Part shown: positions 43,555 through 53,139 of the stretch, piece by piece
Position numbering within the stretch: the stretch's first letter is position 1
How the letters are laid out: every line of letters begins with the position of its first letter
Assembly: GCF_052030545.1 (NCBI RefSeq)
Contig: NZ_JBPDIH010000001.1
Coordinates: 372,001 to 436,000 of the forward strand
Length of the DNA: 64,000 bases
Direction of reading: 5' to 3'
DNA from: CANMXU01 sp052030545
GTDB lineage: Bacteria; Pseudomonadota; Gammaproteobacteria; Enterobacterales; Alteromonadaceae
Position numbers and translations under genes: made by a program
The notes under the pieces: generated by a model
Database searches by the model: none
Seen by the model: only the letters and a program-made list of their open reading frames with translations
What the model was told of the DNA's origin: nothing

Positions 43555-44904
43555 TTAGTATATTTTTCCTTTCGCTTTTACTTGTTCAACATCAACACGA
43601 CTTGGCGTAATGTTTTTATTTACCAGTGGCTCAGTTGCTATGGCAAGGTTTTGGATCACTTGCTGTAAGGACAGTAAATCTAAACTTGAAAGATCGTCAG
43701 AGACTTGATGGTAATGGTGGTCTTTATCAATTTGAGTACTGCTAAAGCTATGCGCAGGCACACCTAATCTTGCTAACGTTGCATTATCTGAACGATAAAA
43801 TAGGTTTTGTTCTGGGTAAGGATCAGCATGGATAGCGGTTTTATTACTACCAAGTTGCTGATTAAGTAAATCGCCTAAATTAGAGCGGTCCATACCGGTC
43901 ATCCACACTTGTCCTTCACCAAATTTAGACGGCTTGCCAACCATTTCAATATTTATCATGGCGATAATGCTATTAGGATCTAATTGCTTAGAGAAGTAAC
44001 GAGAGCCAAAGCCACCAATTTCTTCTGCGCTAAAGGCAGTAAACATTAAAGTGCGCTGATTGTTATCAAGCCTAGCAAAATGTTCGGCAAGGTTAATTAC
44101 CGCAGCGGTGCCAGATGCATCGTCATCTGCGCCATTATAAATAACATCATCAGAACTATTTTGTTTTTTGGTGCTATTTGCCTGTTTAGTGCCTAAATGA
44201 TCGTAATGAGCTGAATAGATAATTATTTCTTCAGGTTTACTTTTTCCGGGTAACATACCAACAACATTGCTTAATGATTTTTTTTCAATGTTATTAGCAA
44301 TGGCAACTTGGTATTGGCTAACGTTTTTTTCATCACTTAATACCATAACAAGTGCATGTTCAGGGTTTAGGCTTAATTTTGTTAACCCCGATTGAAAGTA
44401 GTGTTGATAACGCTTAAACATTTTTTCATGCGTAGGGTCAATAATCACCAAATTGTTACCGCCCACTTGATTGATATTACCAACAACTTCGCGCATATCG
44501 TCTTCTGGGCCAACAATACTGACCTTAACGTCTTTAGATAAACTTTGTTGCCAACTGAGCTGAGTAATGGCACTGGCGCTAGCAAGGTGTGTATTGGCTA
44601 TTTCTTTACCGTTAATCACTACCGCGCTATTTTGTGGGCTAACCTGATAGACTTTAAACGTTTGCAGGAAGTCGTTATTGTTAGCTAAAGGGGTTAAACC
44701 AATCGCTTGGTATCGGCTAGCAATATACTGAGCGGCTTTTTCTATTTCAGGCGAAAAATTAGCACGACCTTGCATATCGTCACTTGCCAATGTGGCAATA
44801 TCATGAGTGATTTTATCGAGTGAAATGCTCACCGCATGGCTGCTGCTCGCTAAAAACGTTAAGCCAATAAAAAGGTGCTTACTGATTGATTGTAGTTTGA
44901 ACAT
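43555..44904 (-). CDS. M28 family zinc metallopeptidase, secreted
   Basis: The 449-residue protein has a signal peptide (MFKLQSISKHLFIGLTFLAS, cleaved about residue 24), a PA-like insert around 120-215 and an M28 catalytic core. Likely zinc ligands are H233 (SAHYDHLG), D260 (NGADDDASG), E295 (FSAEEIGGFGSRYF), E320 (MINIEMVG) and a His near 398 (DKDHHYHQVSDD). It is predicted to be a periplasmic or exported aminopeptidase. yaeQ lies 10 bases upstream on the same strand, so the two are probably one transcript. Confidence 0.92.
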   Translation of the reverse strand: MFKLQSISKHLFIGLTFLASSSHAVSISLDKITHDIATLASDDMQGRANFSPEIEKAAQYIASRYQAIGLTPLANNNDFLQTFKVYQVSPQNSAVVINGKEIANTHLASASAITQLSWQQSLSKDVKVSIVGPEDDMREVVGNINQVGGNNLVIIDPTHEKMFKRYQHYFQSGLTKLSLNPEHALVMVLSDEKNVSQYQVAIANNIEKKSLSNVVGMLPGKSKPEEIIIYSAHYDHLGTKQANSTKKQNSSDDVIYNGADDDASGTAAVINLAEHFARLDNNQRTLMFTAFSAEEIGGFGSRYFSKQLDPNSIIAMINIEMVGKPSKFGEGQVWMTGMDRSNLGDLLNQQLGSNKTAIHADPYPEQNLFYRSDNATLARLGVPAHSFSSTQIDKDHHYHQVSDDLSSLDLLSLQQVIQNLAIATEPLVNKNITPSRVDVEQVKAKGKIY

Positions 44905-44914
44905 GTATGACTCA

Positions 44915-45448
44915 CTAGTTAAGTTTTTCGGTTTCGATGAGTAAGGTATTATCTTCAGCGGTTAACCACAGTTGACCATCTTGAATAGAGCATTGAAATT
45001 CCATTGAGCGATTAACAAGCGCTGTTAAGGCTTCACATACTGGCAAAGGAAATTGTTCAACACTAACGTTATTTAATTGATTGATCGCATTTTTATTTTG
45101 CGACCACCAAGTGTCAACGCTGCTGCCGTAACAATAGAGTTTCACCTCTTTGGCGCGGTTGCTGGCTTTTTTCAAACGTTTAGGATCAATTTGCCCAAGT
45201 TCAACCCAAAGTTCGATTTCGTCTGAATAGTTAATTTGCCATAAGGCGGCTTCATCTTCATCACTCACACCTTTACCAAATTTTAGATCTTCATGAGCAT
45301 TGAGAATATAGGCGATTAAACGAATAATTAAGCGCTGGTCAGTTTCAGAAGGGTGTTGGGCAATGGTAAGTTGTAAGGTATCGTAGTAATTACGATCCAT
45401 ATCAGAGAGCTGAACATTGGCTTTGACAATTGTAGATTTTAGTGCCAT
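44915..45448 (-). CDS. yaeQ: YaeQ family protein
   Basis: The ATG at 45448 (MALKSTIVKANVQLSDMDRN) matches YaeQ starts and gives 177 residues; the frame is open from 45481. Motifs are YYDTLQLTIAQHPSETDQRL, RLIAYILNAHEDLKFGKGVS, LWVELGQIDPKRLKKASNRA and VKLYCYG. The fold resembles restriction-like nucleases; a biochemical role is not established. It precedes the M28 peptidase gene by 10 bases. Confidence 0.93.
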   Translation of the reverse strand: MALKSTIVKANVQLSDMDRNYYDTLQLTIAQHPSETDQRLIIRLIAYILNAHEDLKFGKGVSDEDEAALWQINYSDEIELWVELGQIDPKRLKKASNRAKEVKLYCYGSSVDTWWSQNKNAINQLNNVSVEQFPLPVCEALTALVNRSMEFQCSIQDGQLWLTAEDNTLLIETEKLN

Positions 45449-45488
45449 TGAATGATTGATTTTTATAGGAAATATTATCAATTATACT

Positions 45489-45518
45489 AGCAGCTATCAC
45501 AGTGGGTTGATAGCTGCT
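45489..45518 (-). terminator. Hairpin between gloA and yaeQ
   Basis: AGCAGCTATCA (45489-45499) and TGATAGCTGCT (45508-45518) pair over 11 bp just downstream of the gloA stop on the minus strand. The following U-run is weak. Confidence 0.6.
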
Positions 45519-45565
45519 CGCACATTCAAATTATCAGTTTTTACTATTTTTTGTAAACTTATCGT

Positions 45566-45985
45566 TTACCAAGTGCCGGTGTTTTCCATACTTGCCCAAG
45601 GCTCTTGTGGCGCAAGACGTTCACCTTTTTGCAATAATTCAATTGAGATGCCATCAGGTGATTTTACAAACGCCATATGACCACAACGAGGCGGGCGGTT
45701 AATGACAACGCCTGCATCCATTAATTTTTGGCACAGTTGATAAATGTCATCAACTTCGTAGGCAAGATGGCCAAAATTTCTGCCTTGCGTGTACTCTTCT
45801 TCACTGCCCCAATTATGAGTTAATTCTACTTCAGGACCACCAGGCTCTGTCGCTAGAAATATTAGGGTAAATTTCCCTTCAGGTACATCAATGCGTTTAG
45901 TTTCAATTAAACCGAGTTTATTAATATAAAAATCTAATGATGCGTCAACATCAGCAACTCTAACCATAGTGTGCAAAAACTTCAT
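45566..45985 (-). CDS. gloA: Lactoylglutathione lyase-like VOC protein (glyoxalase I, GloA-type)
   Basis: The 139-residue protein has the glyoxalase I pattern: MKFLHTMVRVADVDASLDFY, VELTHNWG, FGHLAYEVDD and SPDGISIELLQKGERL. The four metal ligands fit H5, E54, H73 and E116. It converts the methylglyoxal-glutathione hemithioacetal to S-lactoylglutathione. The C-terminal tail APQEPWASMENTGTW is longer than in E. coli GloA, so a related substrate is possible. Confidence 0.85.
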   Translation of the reverse strand: MKFLHTMVRVADVDASLDFYINKLGLIETKRIDVPEGKFTLIFLATEPGGPEVELTHNWGSEEEYTQGRNFGHLAYEVDDIYQLCQKLMDAGVVINRPPRCGHMAFVKSPDGISIELLQKGERLAPQEPWASMENTGTW

Positions 45986-46373
45986 TTTATCTACCTATAT
46001 TTTAGTTAACTTAGCAGCATTGGGTTTTGCTGCATTTTCACGGCTTGAATAAACCTTGTTGGTAATTACGTGTAGGTAATTACGCTTAATGGTGAAAATT
46101 CTATCATGATAATGTTCGGGAAAATATCAGTATTGAGACGTTGAGGTGAGATTGCACCTTGTATATGTAATTAAATATGCGTTAAATAAACGTTAGTGAC
46201 TTTCAAGTAAAATGTATCATCTCATAAGCGTTTTATACGCTAAGATTAAGTAAAATATACTGAAATAACGCAAAAGCAACCACCAGTTGTCAAATTAACA
46301 AGCCCACTTGCTAGAGTGCAACTAACCGAAATCTTATGCTTAGCGCTCGATAACTAACCAAGAAGCGAACTTT
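45986..46373. other. Divergent intergenic region, gloA and XRE regulator
   Basis: A 388-base gap without a convincing ORF. It contains GGTAATTACG twice (46061-46070 and 46075-46084), 14 bases apart, and AT-rich promoter-like sequence. Confidence 0.5.
46061..46084. repeat. Tandem GGTAATTACG sites upstream of gloA and the XRE gene
   Basis: Two identical 10-mers, each containing the palindrome GTAATTAC, spaced 14 bases apart, in the divergent promoter region. This looks like a paired operator; the binding protein is unknown, though the neighbouring XRE regulator is a candidate. Confidence 0.4.
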
Positions 46374-47351
46374 ATGATATTAGCAGATAAGATTGTTAAA
46401 TTAAGAAAACAAATGGGCTGGTCACAAGAAGAGTTAGCCGAAAAAATGAATATTTCGAGGCAGTCTGTCTCAAAATGGGAGAGTGCTAATAGTATTCCAG
46501 ATCTTAATCGAATTATTAAGCTGGCTGAAATTTTTGATGTAACCACAGACTACTTATTAAAAGATGATGTAGAAGTGCCGGCGCCGATGAGCGAAAGTGC
46601 AGAAACGGGCACAATAAAAGTGAGTTTAGAGCAAGCACTAGATTACGTTGAACAAAAGTTAGATGTTGCTAGTTTAATTACCAAAGGCGTTATTTTGTGT
46701 GTTTGCTCTGTTGTTCCGTTATTCTTCTTTTTGGCTTTAGCAGAAACTGGGCGATTAAATATGAGTGGCGCAGTAGCCTCAGTATTAGGAATTGTCAGCA
46801 TTTTAGTGATGATCTCTATTGGTATCAGCTTTTTTATTCGCACCAACGAGTATCAAAAATCATTCGATTTGATTGAAGAGCAGCCATTTGAATTAGAATA
46901 CGGCGTATACAGTGTTTTTGAGGAAAAGCTGAAAAACCTCAGACCAAGTTACAATCTGAGATTGTCGATTGGCATCTTTATTTTCATTTTTAGCTTTGTT
47001 CCTCTTATGGTTGCCAGCATGTTTTTTAATGGTCCTGGGGTTACCTTAATGATGCTGATTGTTTTGCTGTTTATTATTTCGCTTGGTATTTATATTATTT
47101 CGCCAGTTTCTGCAAAATTCGATGCGTTTAATAACGTATTAAAAGAAGGAAATGCGAAATCAGCCAAAAGTGAACGTACTAAACGTGCTGAAAAGCTTGC
47201 TGCTTTCTACTGGCCTTTGCTAGTTGCTATCTACTTAGGTTGGAGCCTGTGGACAATGAACTGGGGCGTAACTTGGATTGTTTGGCCTGTCGGTGGCGTA
47301 CTTTTTGCTGCATTGGTCGGTTTAATAGAATTGCTCGAAAAAGAGTCTTAA
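46374..47351 (+). CDS. XRE family regulator fused to a multi-helix membrane domain
   Basis: The N-terminal helix-turn-helix (residues 1-62: VKLRKQMGWSQEELAEKMNI, SRQSVSKWESANSIPDL, EIFDVTTDYLL) is a clear XRE/Cro domain. After a linker there are about six transmembrane helices (about 104-123, 133-155, 196-217, 222-243, 279-294 and 299-318), with a lysine-rich loop at 255-275. A membrane-tethered repressor is thus likely, which may pass a membrane signal to DNA. The target is not known; the divergent gap to gloA is a candidate. Confidence 0.85.
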   Translation: MILADKIVKLRKQMGWSQEELAEKMNISRQSVSKWESANSIPDLNRIIKLAEIFDVTTDYLLKDDVEVPAPMSESAETGTIKVSLEQALDYVEQKLDVASLITKGVILCVCSVVPLFFFLALAETGRLNMSGAVASVLGIVSILVMISIGISFFIRTNEYQKSFDLIEEQPFELEYGVYSVFEEKLKNLRPSYNLRLSIGIFIFIFSFVPLMVASMFFNGPGVTLMMLIVLLFIISLGIYIISPVSAKFDAFNNVLKEGNAKSAKSERTKRAEKLAAFYWPLLVAIYLGWSLWTMNWGVTWIVWPVGGVLFAALVGLIELLEKES

Positions 47352-47686
47352 GTTGAACTATGTAGCGACTTTGAAATTATTGAAAATAACCGGTAGAACA
47401 AAGAGAGAGCCACTCGGCTTTCTCTTTAAACTCTAAAAATATAGCTATCTACCGAGATGGTCGGCCAACTAAAAAATTAGATTGGGTTATTGGTGCGCTT
47501 TATATTTACAGCAGTAATAGCATTAACGGCTTTAGAAAATTGCACTATTTCGTCATTGTGGATTCCTCTTCATCTTCCCCTCATGTTAGTTTGTATATAT
47601 TAGCTGGTTAGCATGCAGGGTATTTCAACGTTAACTGCTATGTGAAAAAATTTTCCACTAAGCCTTGATTGTAGAAGAGCGGTAAG
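47352..47686. other. Intergenic region before the two-component operon
   Basis: A 335-base gap. Apart from the hairpin at 47400-47427 I see no ORF or repeat; it should carry the promoter for the response regulator gene. Confidence 0.5.
47400..47427 (+). terminator. Hairpin after the XRE gene
   Basis: AAAGAGAGAGCC and GGCTTTCTCTTT form a 12-bp stem (one G-T wobble) with an ACTC loop, about 50 bases past the stop. The stem itself ends in a CTCTTT run, weak for a terminator. Confidence 0.6.
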
Positions 47687-48367
47687 ATGAAGTTATTATT
47701 GGTTGAAGATTCAGAGGCCTTGCGTAGGGCTGTTGTTAAAGCATTGAAAGCATCAGGTTTTGCGGTTGATGCAACAGATAATGGCCAAGAAGGTTTATGG
47801 ATGGCATTAGAGCATGACTATGATGTTATCATTCTTGACATTATGCTACCGGGCTTAGATGGTCGAGAAGTGCTAAAACAATTACGGGAAGCGAATAATG
47901 AATCGCCGGTGTTATTTCTAACGGCGAAAGACTCAATTGAAGATCGTGTTGCAGGTCTGCGTTTAGGCGCGGATGATTATTTGGTTAAATCATTTGCCAT
48001 TGAAGAACTTATTGCTAGAGTCGAAGCACTTGCAAGGCGAAAATACCAAAGCCGATCGCCCAAATTAAGTGTTGGTGATTTAACTTTAGACCGATCCGCT
48101 AAAACCGTGATGAGAGGCGCGCAAAACGTCGCATTGTCTTCTCAACTGTTTTCATTATTAGAGTATCTGATGCTAAATGCTGGCAGTGTCATTTCTCGTA
48201 CGCAGATAGAACAACATATTTATGATGAGCAAGTATCGCCAATGAGCAACGTAGTTGATACGGCAATATGTGCATTAAGAAAAGCGATCAAAGTCTCTAA
48301 AGGCAATGCTGCACTTATTCATACTCGCAGAGGTATGGGCTACGTTATTAGTGTAGAAAAACCATGA
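47687..48367 (+). CDS. OmpR/PhoB family response regulator (QseB-like)
   Basis: The 226-residue protein has a receiver domain (LLLVEDSEALRRAVVKALKA, phospho-acceptor D51 in VIILDIMLPGLDG, LTAKDS) and a C-terminal winged helix with LLEYLMLNAGSVISRTQIEQ. VDTAICALRKAIKVSKGNAA and RRGMGYVI follow. The loop after the receiver core reads VKSF, not the usual VKPF. It is encoded with its kinase, with a 4-base overlap, and may control the di-heme lipoprotein gene downstream. Confidence 0.93.
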   Translation: MKLLLVEDSEALRRAVVKALKASGFAVDATDNGQEGLWMALEHDYDVIILDIMLPGLDGREVLKQLREANNESPVLFLTAKDSIEDRVAGLRLGADDYLVKSFAIEELIARVEALARRKYQSRSPKLSVGDLTLDRSAKTVMRGAQNVALSSQLFSLLEYLMLNAGSVISRTQIEQHIYDEQVSPMSNVVDTAICALRKAIKVSKGNAALIHTRRGMGYVISVEKP

Positions 48368-49752
48368 AAAGTATCCGTTTTCAGCTGTTGTTTTGGCTTG
48401 TTCCGAGTTTTATTGTTATTGCGATTTTAGCAGGCGCATCTTTGTATTTATCTGAAAAACGTCGGCTTGATAGTAACCTTGATAGTGAACTTAACAAACT
48501 TGCTCGCGCTGTGCAGCTTGCTAACAAAATGCCGATGTCTGCTCGGCGCTTTGGCGCAGTTACAGGCACAGCAAATAATATTGCCGAAAAAACAAAACGC
48601 TTACTTAACGATGACAATCTCGCGTTTTATCTGCAAGTTTGGAATGAAGCTGGAACAACAATAAGTAAGTCTGAAAACCTTGCAGAGCAACAACTTAGCT
48701 ACCAGAAGCAGCAGCACCAGCCAAGGCATTATAATAGTCAGTTAACTTCGGGCGAAGCTATTCGTATACACTCATTTTCGATGAGGTTAGGGCCTAGAAG
48801 TGGTGAAATCAATGTTTCCGTTGCAATGAGTAAAACAAAGCACAATCAACAACTGGCGATACTCACCTATAAATTAATCTCAGGCGGGCTATTTTTTTGC
48901 TTGTTATTGTCTCTCATCCTCGTTTTCACCATCAGAAAAACATTAGCGCCGATTGATTCTTTGTCTGAACAAGTGGCCCAAGTAAAAGCTGGTACATTGC
49001 ATAATCGATTAAATGCTGTTGAAGTTCCGTCAGAAATTAGCCCTTTAGTTGATAGGTTGAACCAATTGCTTGCCCGATTAGAGCAAAGCTTTGAAAGAGA
49101 GCGGCAATTTAATAACGACCTTGCGCATGAGTTGCGAACGCCGTTAGCTGCCATTCGCACGACCAGTGAAGTGGCAATGAAATGGCCTGAGCAAGCTTCT
49201 GTTGAAGATCATCGTTATATCGCCGAATCTTCAGCGCAATTACAAAATACCATAGATAGCTTGCTCTCTTTGGCTCGACTTGATAGTTCTGTTGCGGAAA
49301 TACTCATCGAAAAGGTGTGTATTTCAACCCTCATTAAAGAGTGCATTGCGATGCAATTACCTCTTATAAAAGCGCGATATTTATCGGTTGTTTCCTCTTT
49401 GAACGAAGAATATTTAATCGATAGTAACCCCGACCTTTTACGTATTATTATTGCTAACCTTATTAGCAATGCCGTAGCGTATTCGCCTGATAATAGTGAG
49501 ATCTTCATTGACTGCAAAAATACGCATTCAATTTTAACCATTGCTAATATTGCCGCTAACTTAAACGAAAGTGATTTAACAAGTATGTTTGATCGTTTAT
49601 GGCGAAAAGATGACGCACGAACGGATACAAAACATGTCGGCTTAGGGCTTTCTATTGCGCATTCTGCTGCAAAATCACTAGCGCTTAATTTGACCGCAAA
49701 ACTAGATAATAAACAAATACTAACCATGAGCTTGGCGTACGCGCAGCGATAA
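48364..49752 (+). CDS. Two-component sensor histidine kinase (QseC-like)
   Basis: A 462-residue inner-membrane kinase: TM1 about 8-27, a periplasmic region about 30-165, TM2 about 166-187, then HAMP and HisKA with FNNDLAHELRTPLAAIRTTS (phospho-acceptor H255). The HATPase domain has IANLISNAVAYSPDN and the glycine box HVGLGLSIAHSAAKS. It overlaps the response regulator by four bases. The periplasmic ligand is unknown. Confidence 0.93.
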   Translation: MKSIRFQLLFWLVPSFIVIAILAGASLYLSEKRRLDSNLDSELNKLARAVQLANKMPMSARRFGAVTGTANNIAEKTKRLLNDDNLAFYLQVWNEAGTTISKSENLAEQQLSYQKQQHQPRHYNSQLTSGEAIRIHSFSMRLGPRSGEINVSVAMSKTKHNQQLAILTYKLISGGLFFCLLLSLILVFTIRKTLAPIDSLSEQVAQVKAGTLHNRLNAVEVPSEISPLVDRLNQLLARLEQSFERERQFNNDLAHELRTPLAAIRTTSEVAMKWPEQASVEDHRYIAESSAQLQNTIDSLLSLARLDSSVAEILIEKVCISTLIKECIAMQLPLIKARYLSVVSSLNEEYLIDSNPDLLRIIIANLISNAVAYSPDNSEIFIDCKNTHSILTIANIAANLNESDLTSMFDRLWRKDDARTDTKHVGLGLSIAHSAAKSLALNLTAKLDNKQILTMSLAYAQR

Positions 49753-49920
49753 AGCTGCCCCCAGATTATTACGCTTATAAAAGCTTGTTATCCCTTATGT
49801 TTTCTGTAAAGAGCTAACCATTTAACATATAAATTATGGCGCTCATCTTCCGCTCATCTTTCTTAAAATATTATAGCCAGTGTTAATCGTTAAACTTAAA
49901 AATTTTGGGTCAGCATTGTT

Positions 49921-52900
49921 ATGATGAAAAGAATAAATAAAAAATCGTTTTTAGTACTACATCTTGTTTTACCTGCCTTTTTTCTCACCGCTTGTGGCGG
50001 AGGAGGAGGTGATGTGGCTGAAGGTGACCAAAGCCCAGCACCAGCTAAACCTAGCGTTGTTTTATCCGTTAGCCCTGAAAGTCTTGAAATTGGAGAACGT
50101 ACTCGAGTCGAATGGGAAAGTAGTTTAGCGACAAGTTGTTCAGCTTCTGGTGCTTGGAATGGCGATAAGTCACTTTCAGGTAGTGAAGATAGCGTGATAT
50201 TTGATATTGCCGGAATTTCAGAATTTATCCTCACTTGTACCGGCGAAGGGGGCAGCACTGAAGCTAAAGCCCAAGCCACGATAAGAGAACAGGAAGAAGG
50301 AGAGCAGGGAGAAGAGGAAGAAGAGCCCGCAGAACAATTTAATACCGGCATGGCTTTTTTAAACGATACCGGCATAGCATTTGGCTCAGATGAATCAATC
50401 AACGGTTCAAACTGTAATACAACTATCACAGGTACAAATGGCTCGTTACTAGCACAAGATTGCAGCCAAGGTCGCAGCGCTACCGTTAATTCAGGAAATG
50501 ATGGTTACGGTGGTTTTGATTTTACTCGTATAAATGCTGATGGCAGTGTTTACAGTGGCAATGGAAATTACAGCTCCGAGCCTTGGGCATGTGTTCGTGA
50601 TGATCGCACGGGTTTATTGTGGGAAGTAAAAACCCAAGATGGTGGTATCCATGATGCGAGTCATTTTTATCGTTGGGGTGGCTTAACGGCACAAGAAAGA
50701 GACAGTGAAGAAAGAGTCGGTGATTATTATGATGATTGGAATGAGCTGATCATCGCCACTAACGAGAAGAATTTTTGTGGGTATAGTGACTGGAGAGTAC
50801 CCGATAATGCCCAGTTTATGTCGTTAGTCAACTTTGGCAATGGTTTTGGTCCAACGACCTATAAGATTGACCAAGCCTATTTTCCTAATGCAACCAGTGA
50901 CTTTTATTGGACAGCATCACCATATCGTGGTTCTCATGGTAAATTTTATGCTTGGGCGTTTCAATTAGCATTTGGCAATAATAAAAATGTTCAGCGCTAT
51001 CAAGCTTCAGCGCTGCGTTTAGTTCGGATTATGGATCCTTTTGTTGATAATGTAGACCAAACACCTGATGAGCGCTATACCGTGCACGACGACGGAACAG
51101 TGACTGACTTAGCCACTGATCTTATGTGGGCACAATGTGTTGTCGGGCTTAGTGGTGTGAACTGTGATAACGGGACAGCAGAGGCTATGAATTGGGCGTT
51201 AGCATTAGAAGAAGCTCAAACTAGCGAGTTGGCGGGCTATAATGATTGGCGCCTACCTAATATTAAGGAACTCTATTCATTAGTGGATTTTAACCGAGTT
51301 GAACCTGCGATTAACCTGAATATTTTTCCTGCTACTACCGTCGATTACACATGGAGTTCGTCTCCGATGATCGATTTTTCACAGGATGCTTGGTTTGTTA
51401 ATTTTAAAGCGGGTTTGAATTGGTTTAAAGGTCGCAGTTCTGAGATGTTAGTGAGAATGGTACGTAGCGGCGCTAACGATAGTCATTTAGCAAGTGTTGA
51501 TCTTCAAGACGGCCCTGCCATTGTTGACGAAGACGGCTTAGGCTCACTTGAAGGCGAAATGTCTCCTGTTGATACTCATGCTCAGGTTTTAATTGAAGAG
51601 CAAGGCTATACCGGAGACCCTACAGTTGGTCGTGAATTACCCAACATTAATGATGATAAGGCACAGCTAGGAAAGGCGTTATTTTATTCTAAACGGTTAA
51701 GTGGTGAATACGACACCGCTTGTGCTTCATGTCATCATCCAGCTTTAGGTGGCGGCGATAACTTGTCGTGGCCGGTCGGTTACGATGCGGTTGACGTTTT
51801 TCACAACTTTTCTTCCAATACCTTGGGGTCTGGCCGTTACTTTAATGGCAGTGATTCAAATGAACTCAGTGGATACCCTGTGATTGGCCGTAATGCGCCC
51901 ACGATTTTTAATATAGGCCTATTGGACCGTGGCTTGTTTTGGGATTCGCGTATTGAAAGCGAGAGCAGTAGCGCAGGAGCAAGGGGTACGGATGCGGGTA
52001 TTATTACGCCTGACTCTCCAAACTTTAATACGGTAGACGCTAATATTCCTGAAGGCGCTTCTTTGGCTAATGCGCAGTCTCGTTTCCCAACGGTGAATCA
52101 TAACGAGATGCGTGGTGATGAGCCATTAACGGATGATGACAATCAAAGCTATCGTGAAATGCTAGCCGACCGTTTTGTAGGAGATACAGAGTGGGAAATG
52201 CTCTTTCAAACGGCTTATGGTGATACAGGTATCAGTTTTGATCGTATTGCAGAAGCGTTAGCGGCATTTGAAGAGTCTATGGTGTTTATAGAGAACCCAT
52301 GGCGAGAATATGTTGCGGCCATACGTGGTGATACCAATGCTGATATTGAAGCCATTACCGAGAATGAAAAAATTGGTGCCGTGCTATTTATGACCGCAGG
52401 AGATGAAGGTGGTGCTGCGTGTAGCGAATGTCACTCAGGTGATGCGTTCTCAGACGAGGAGTTTCATGCTATTGGCTTAGGACAAGTTGGCCCAGGTAAT
52501 GGCGACAGTTCAAGCTTCCCGCCAGTAACCAACACTGATTTTGGCCGTGCTAATATCACTGGAGATGTTGGTGATACTTATCATTTTCGCACGTCACCTT
52601 TGCTGAACATTACGGAAACAGGTCCTTATATGCATAATGGCGCTTTATCAACGCTACGTCAGGTTATGGACGTGTATGGGAACCCCGGCGGGGCAATGAA
52701 TGATTTACTTGGTATTGGCACTATATTGGATGACAATGCCACCTTTAATGAGTTGGGTAATGCAGATTACTGCGAGCTAATCTCGATTCTCGATATTATG
52801 GATAAAACTGATGAGACATGTGAGCAGGTTTATGAAAACATGAATCCGGATGCTTTTGACAATACGCGAATTTTATTTCGTCAAACCTTTGATGAAACCT

Positions 52901-53115
52901 CATCGCATTCTCCAGCACCTGAGATTGATATAAACACCGAACAATCGGATAAGGTGATTGAGTTTATGGGAACATTAACCGACCCATGCGTTACTGACCG
53001 AGAATGTTTGCAACCATGGATTTTTGATGAGAGCAATTGGACATCTCACCCAGACTATAACGATAATCCAAACTGGATACTTATTGGAGAAGATAAAAAC
53101 GGTAATAAGCTTTAA
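49921..53115 (+). CDS. Lipoprotein fusing DUF1566 (Lcl) repeats to a di-heme MauG/cytochrome c peroxidase
   Basis: A 1064-residue protein with a lipoprotein signal (lipobox LTAC, Cys25), an Ig-like stretch about 40-115, an acidic glutamate-rich linker about 120-138, and two DUF1566/Lcl domains. Lcl hallmarks are DDRTGLLWEV, GYSDWRVPDNAQFMSLV, TDLMWAQC and YNDWRLPNIKELYSLVDFNR. About 560-1050 is a di-heme peroxidase: C601-A-S-C604-H605 and C834-S-E-C837-H838, with YMHNGALSTLRQVMDVYGNP. The fusion is unusual; it suggests a surface protein that binds glycan or protein and carries out redox chemistry. It lies downstream of the two-component pair. Confidence 0.9.
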   Translation: MMKRINKKSFLVLHLVLPAFFLTACGGGGGDVAEGDQSPAPAKPSVVLSVSPESLEIGERTRVEWESSLATSCSASGAWNGDKSLSGSEDSVIFDIAGISEFILTCTGEGGSTEAKAQATIREQEEGEQGEEEEEPAEQFNTGMAFLNDTGIAFGSDESINGSNCNTTITGTNGSLLAQDCSQGRSATVNSGNDGYGGFDFTRINADGSVYSGNGNYSSEPWACVRDDRTGLLWEVKTQDGGIHDASHFYRWGGLTAQERDSEERVGDYYDDWNELIIATNEKNFCGYSDWRVPDNAQFMSLVNFGNGFGPTTYKIDQAYFPNATSDFYWTASPYRGSHGKFYAWAFQLAFGNNKNVQRYQASALRLVRIMDPFVDNVDQTPDERYTVHDDGTVTDLATDLMWAQCVVGLSGVNCDNGTAEAMNWALALEEAQTSELAGYNDWRLPNIKELYSLVDFNRVEPAINLNIFPATTVDYTWSSSPMIDFSQDAWFVNFKAGLNWFKGRSSEMLVRMVRSGANDSHLASVDLQDGPAIVDEDGLGSLEGEMSPVDTHAQVLIEEQGYTGDPTVGRELPNINDDKAQLGKALFYSKRLSGEYDTACASCHHPALGGGDNLSWPVGYDAVDVFHNFSSNTLGSGRYFNGSDSNELSGYPVIGRNAPTIFNIGLLDRGLFWDSRIESESSSAGARGTDAGIITPDSPNFNTVDANIPEGASLANAQSRFPTVNHNEMRGDEPLTDDDNQSYREMLADRFVGDTEWEMLFQTAYGDTGISFDRIAEALAAFEESMVFIENPWREYVAAIRGDTNADIEAITENEKIGAVLFMTAGDEGGAACSECHSGDAFSDEEFHAIGLGQVGPGNGDSSSFPPVTNTDFGRANITGDVGDTYHFRTSPLLNITETGPYMHNGALSTLRQVMDVYGNPGGAMNDLLGIGTILDDNATFNELGNADYCELISILDIMDKTDETCEQVYENMNPDAFDNTRILFRQTFDETSSHSPAPEIDINTEQSDKVIEFMGTLTDPCVTDRECLQPWIFDESNWTSHPDYNDNPNWILIGEDKNGNKL

Positions 53116-53139
53116 TCGAATACGGTTAAGCTAAATAAG

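Noticed and set aside
49896..50429. 177-codon - strand frame over the lipoprotein start
   Set aside because: Serine/proline-rich antisense shadow of the low-complexity acidic region of the lipoprotein.
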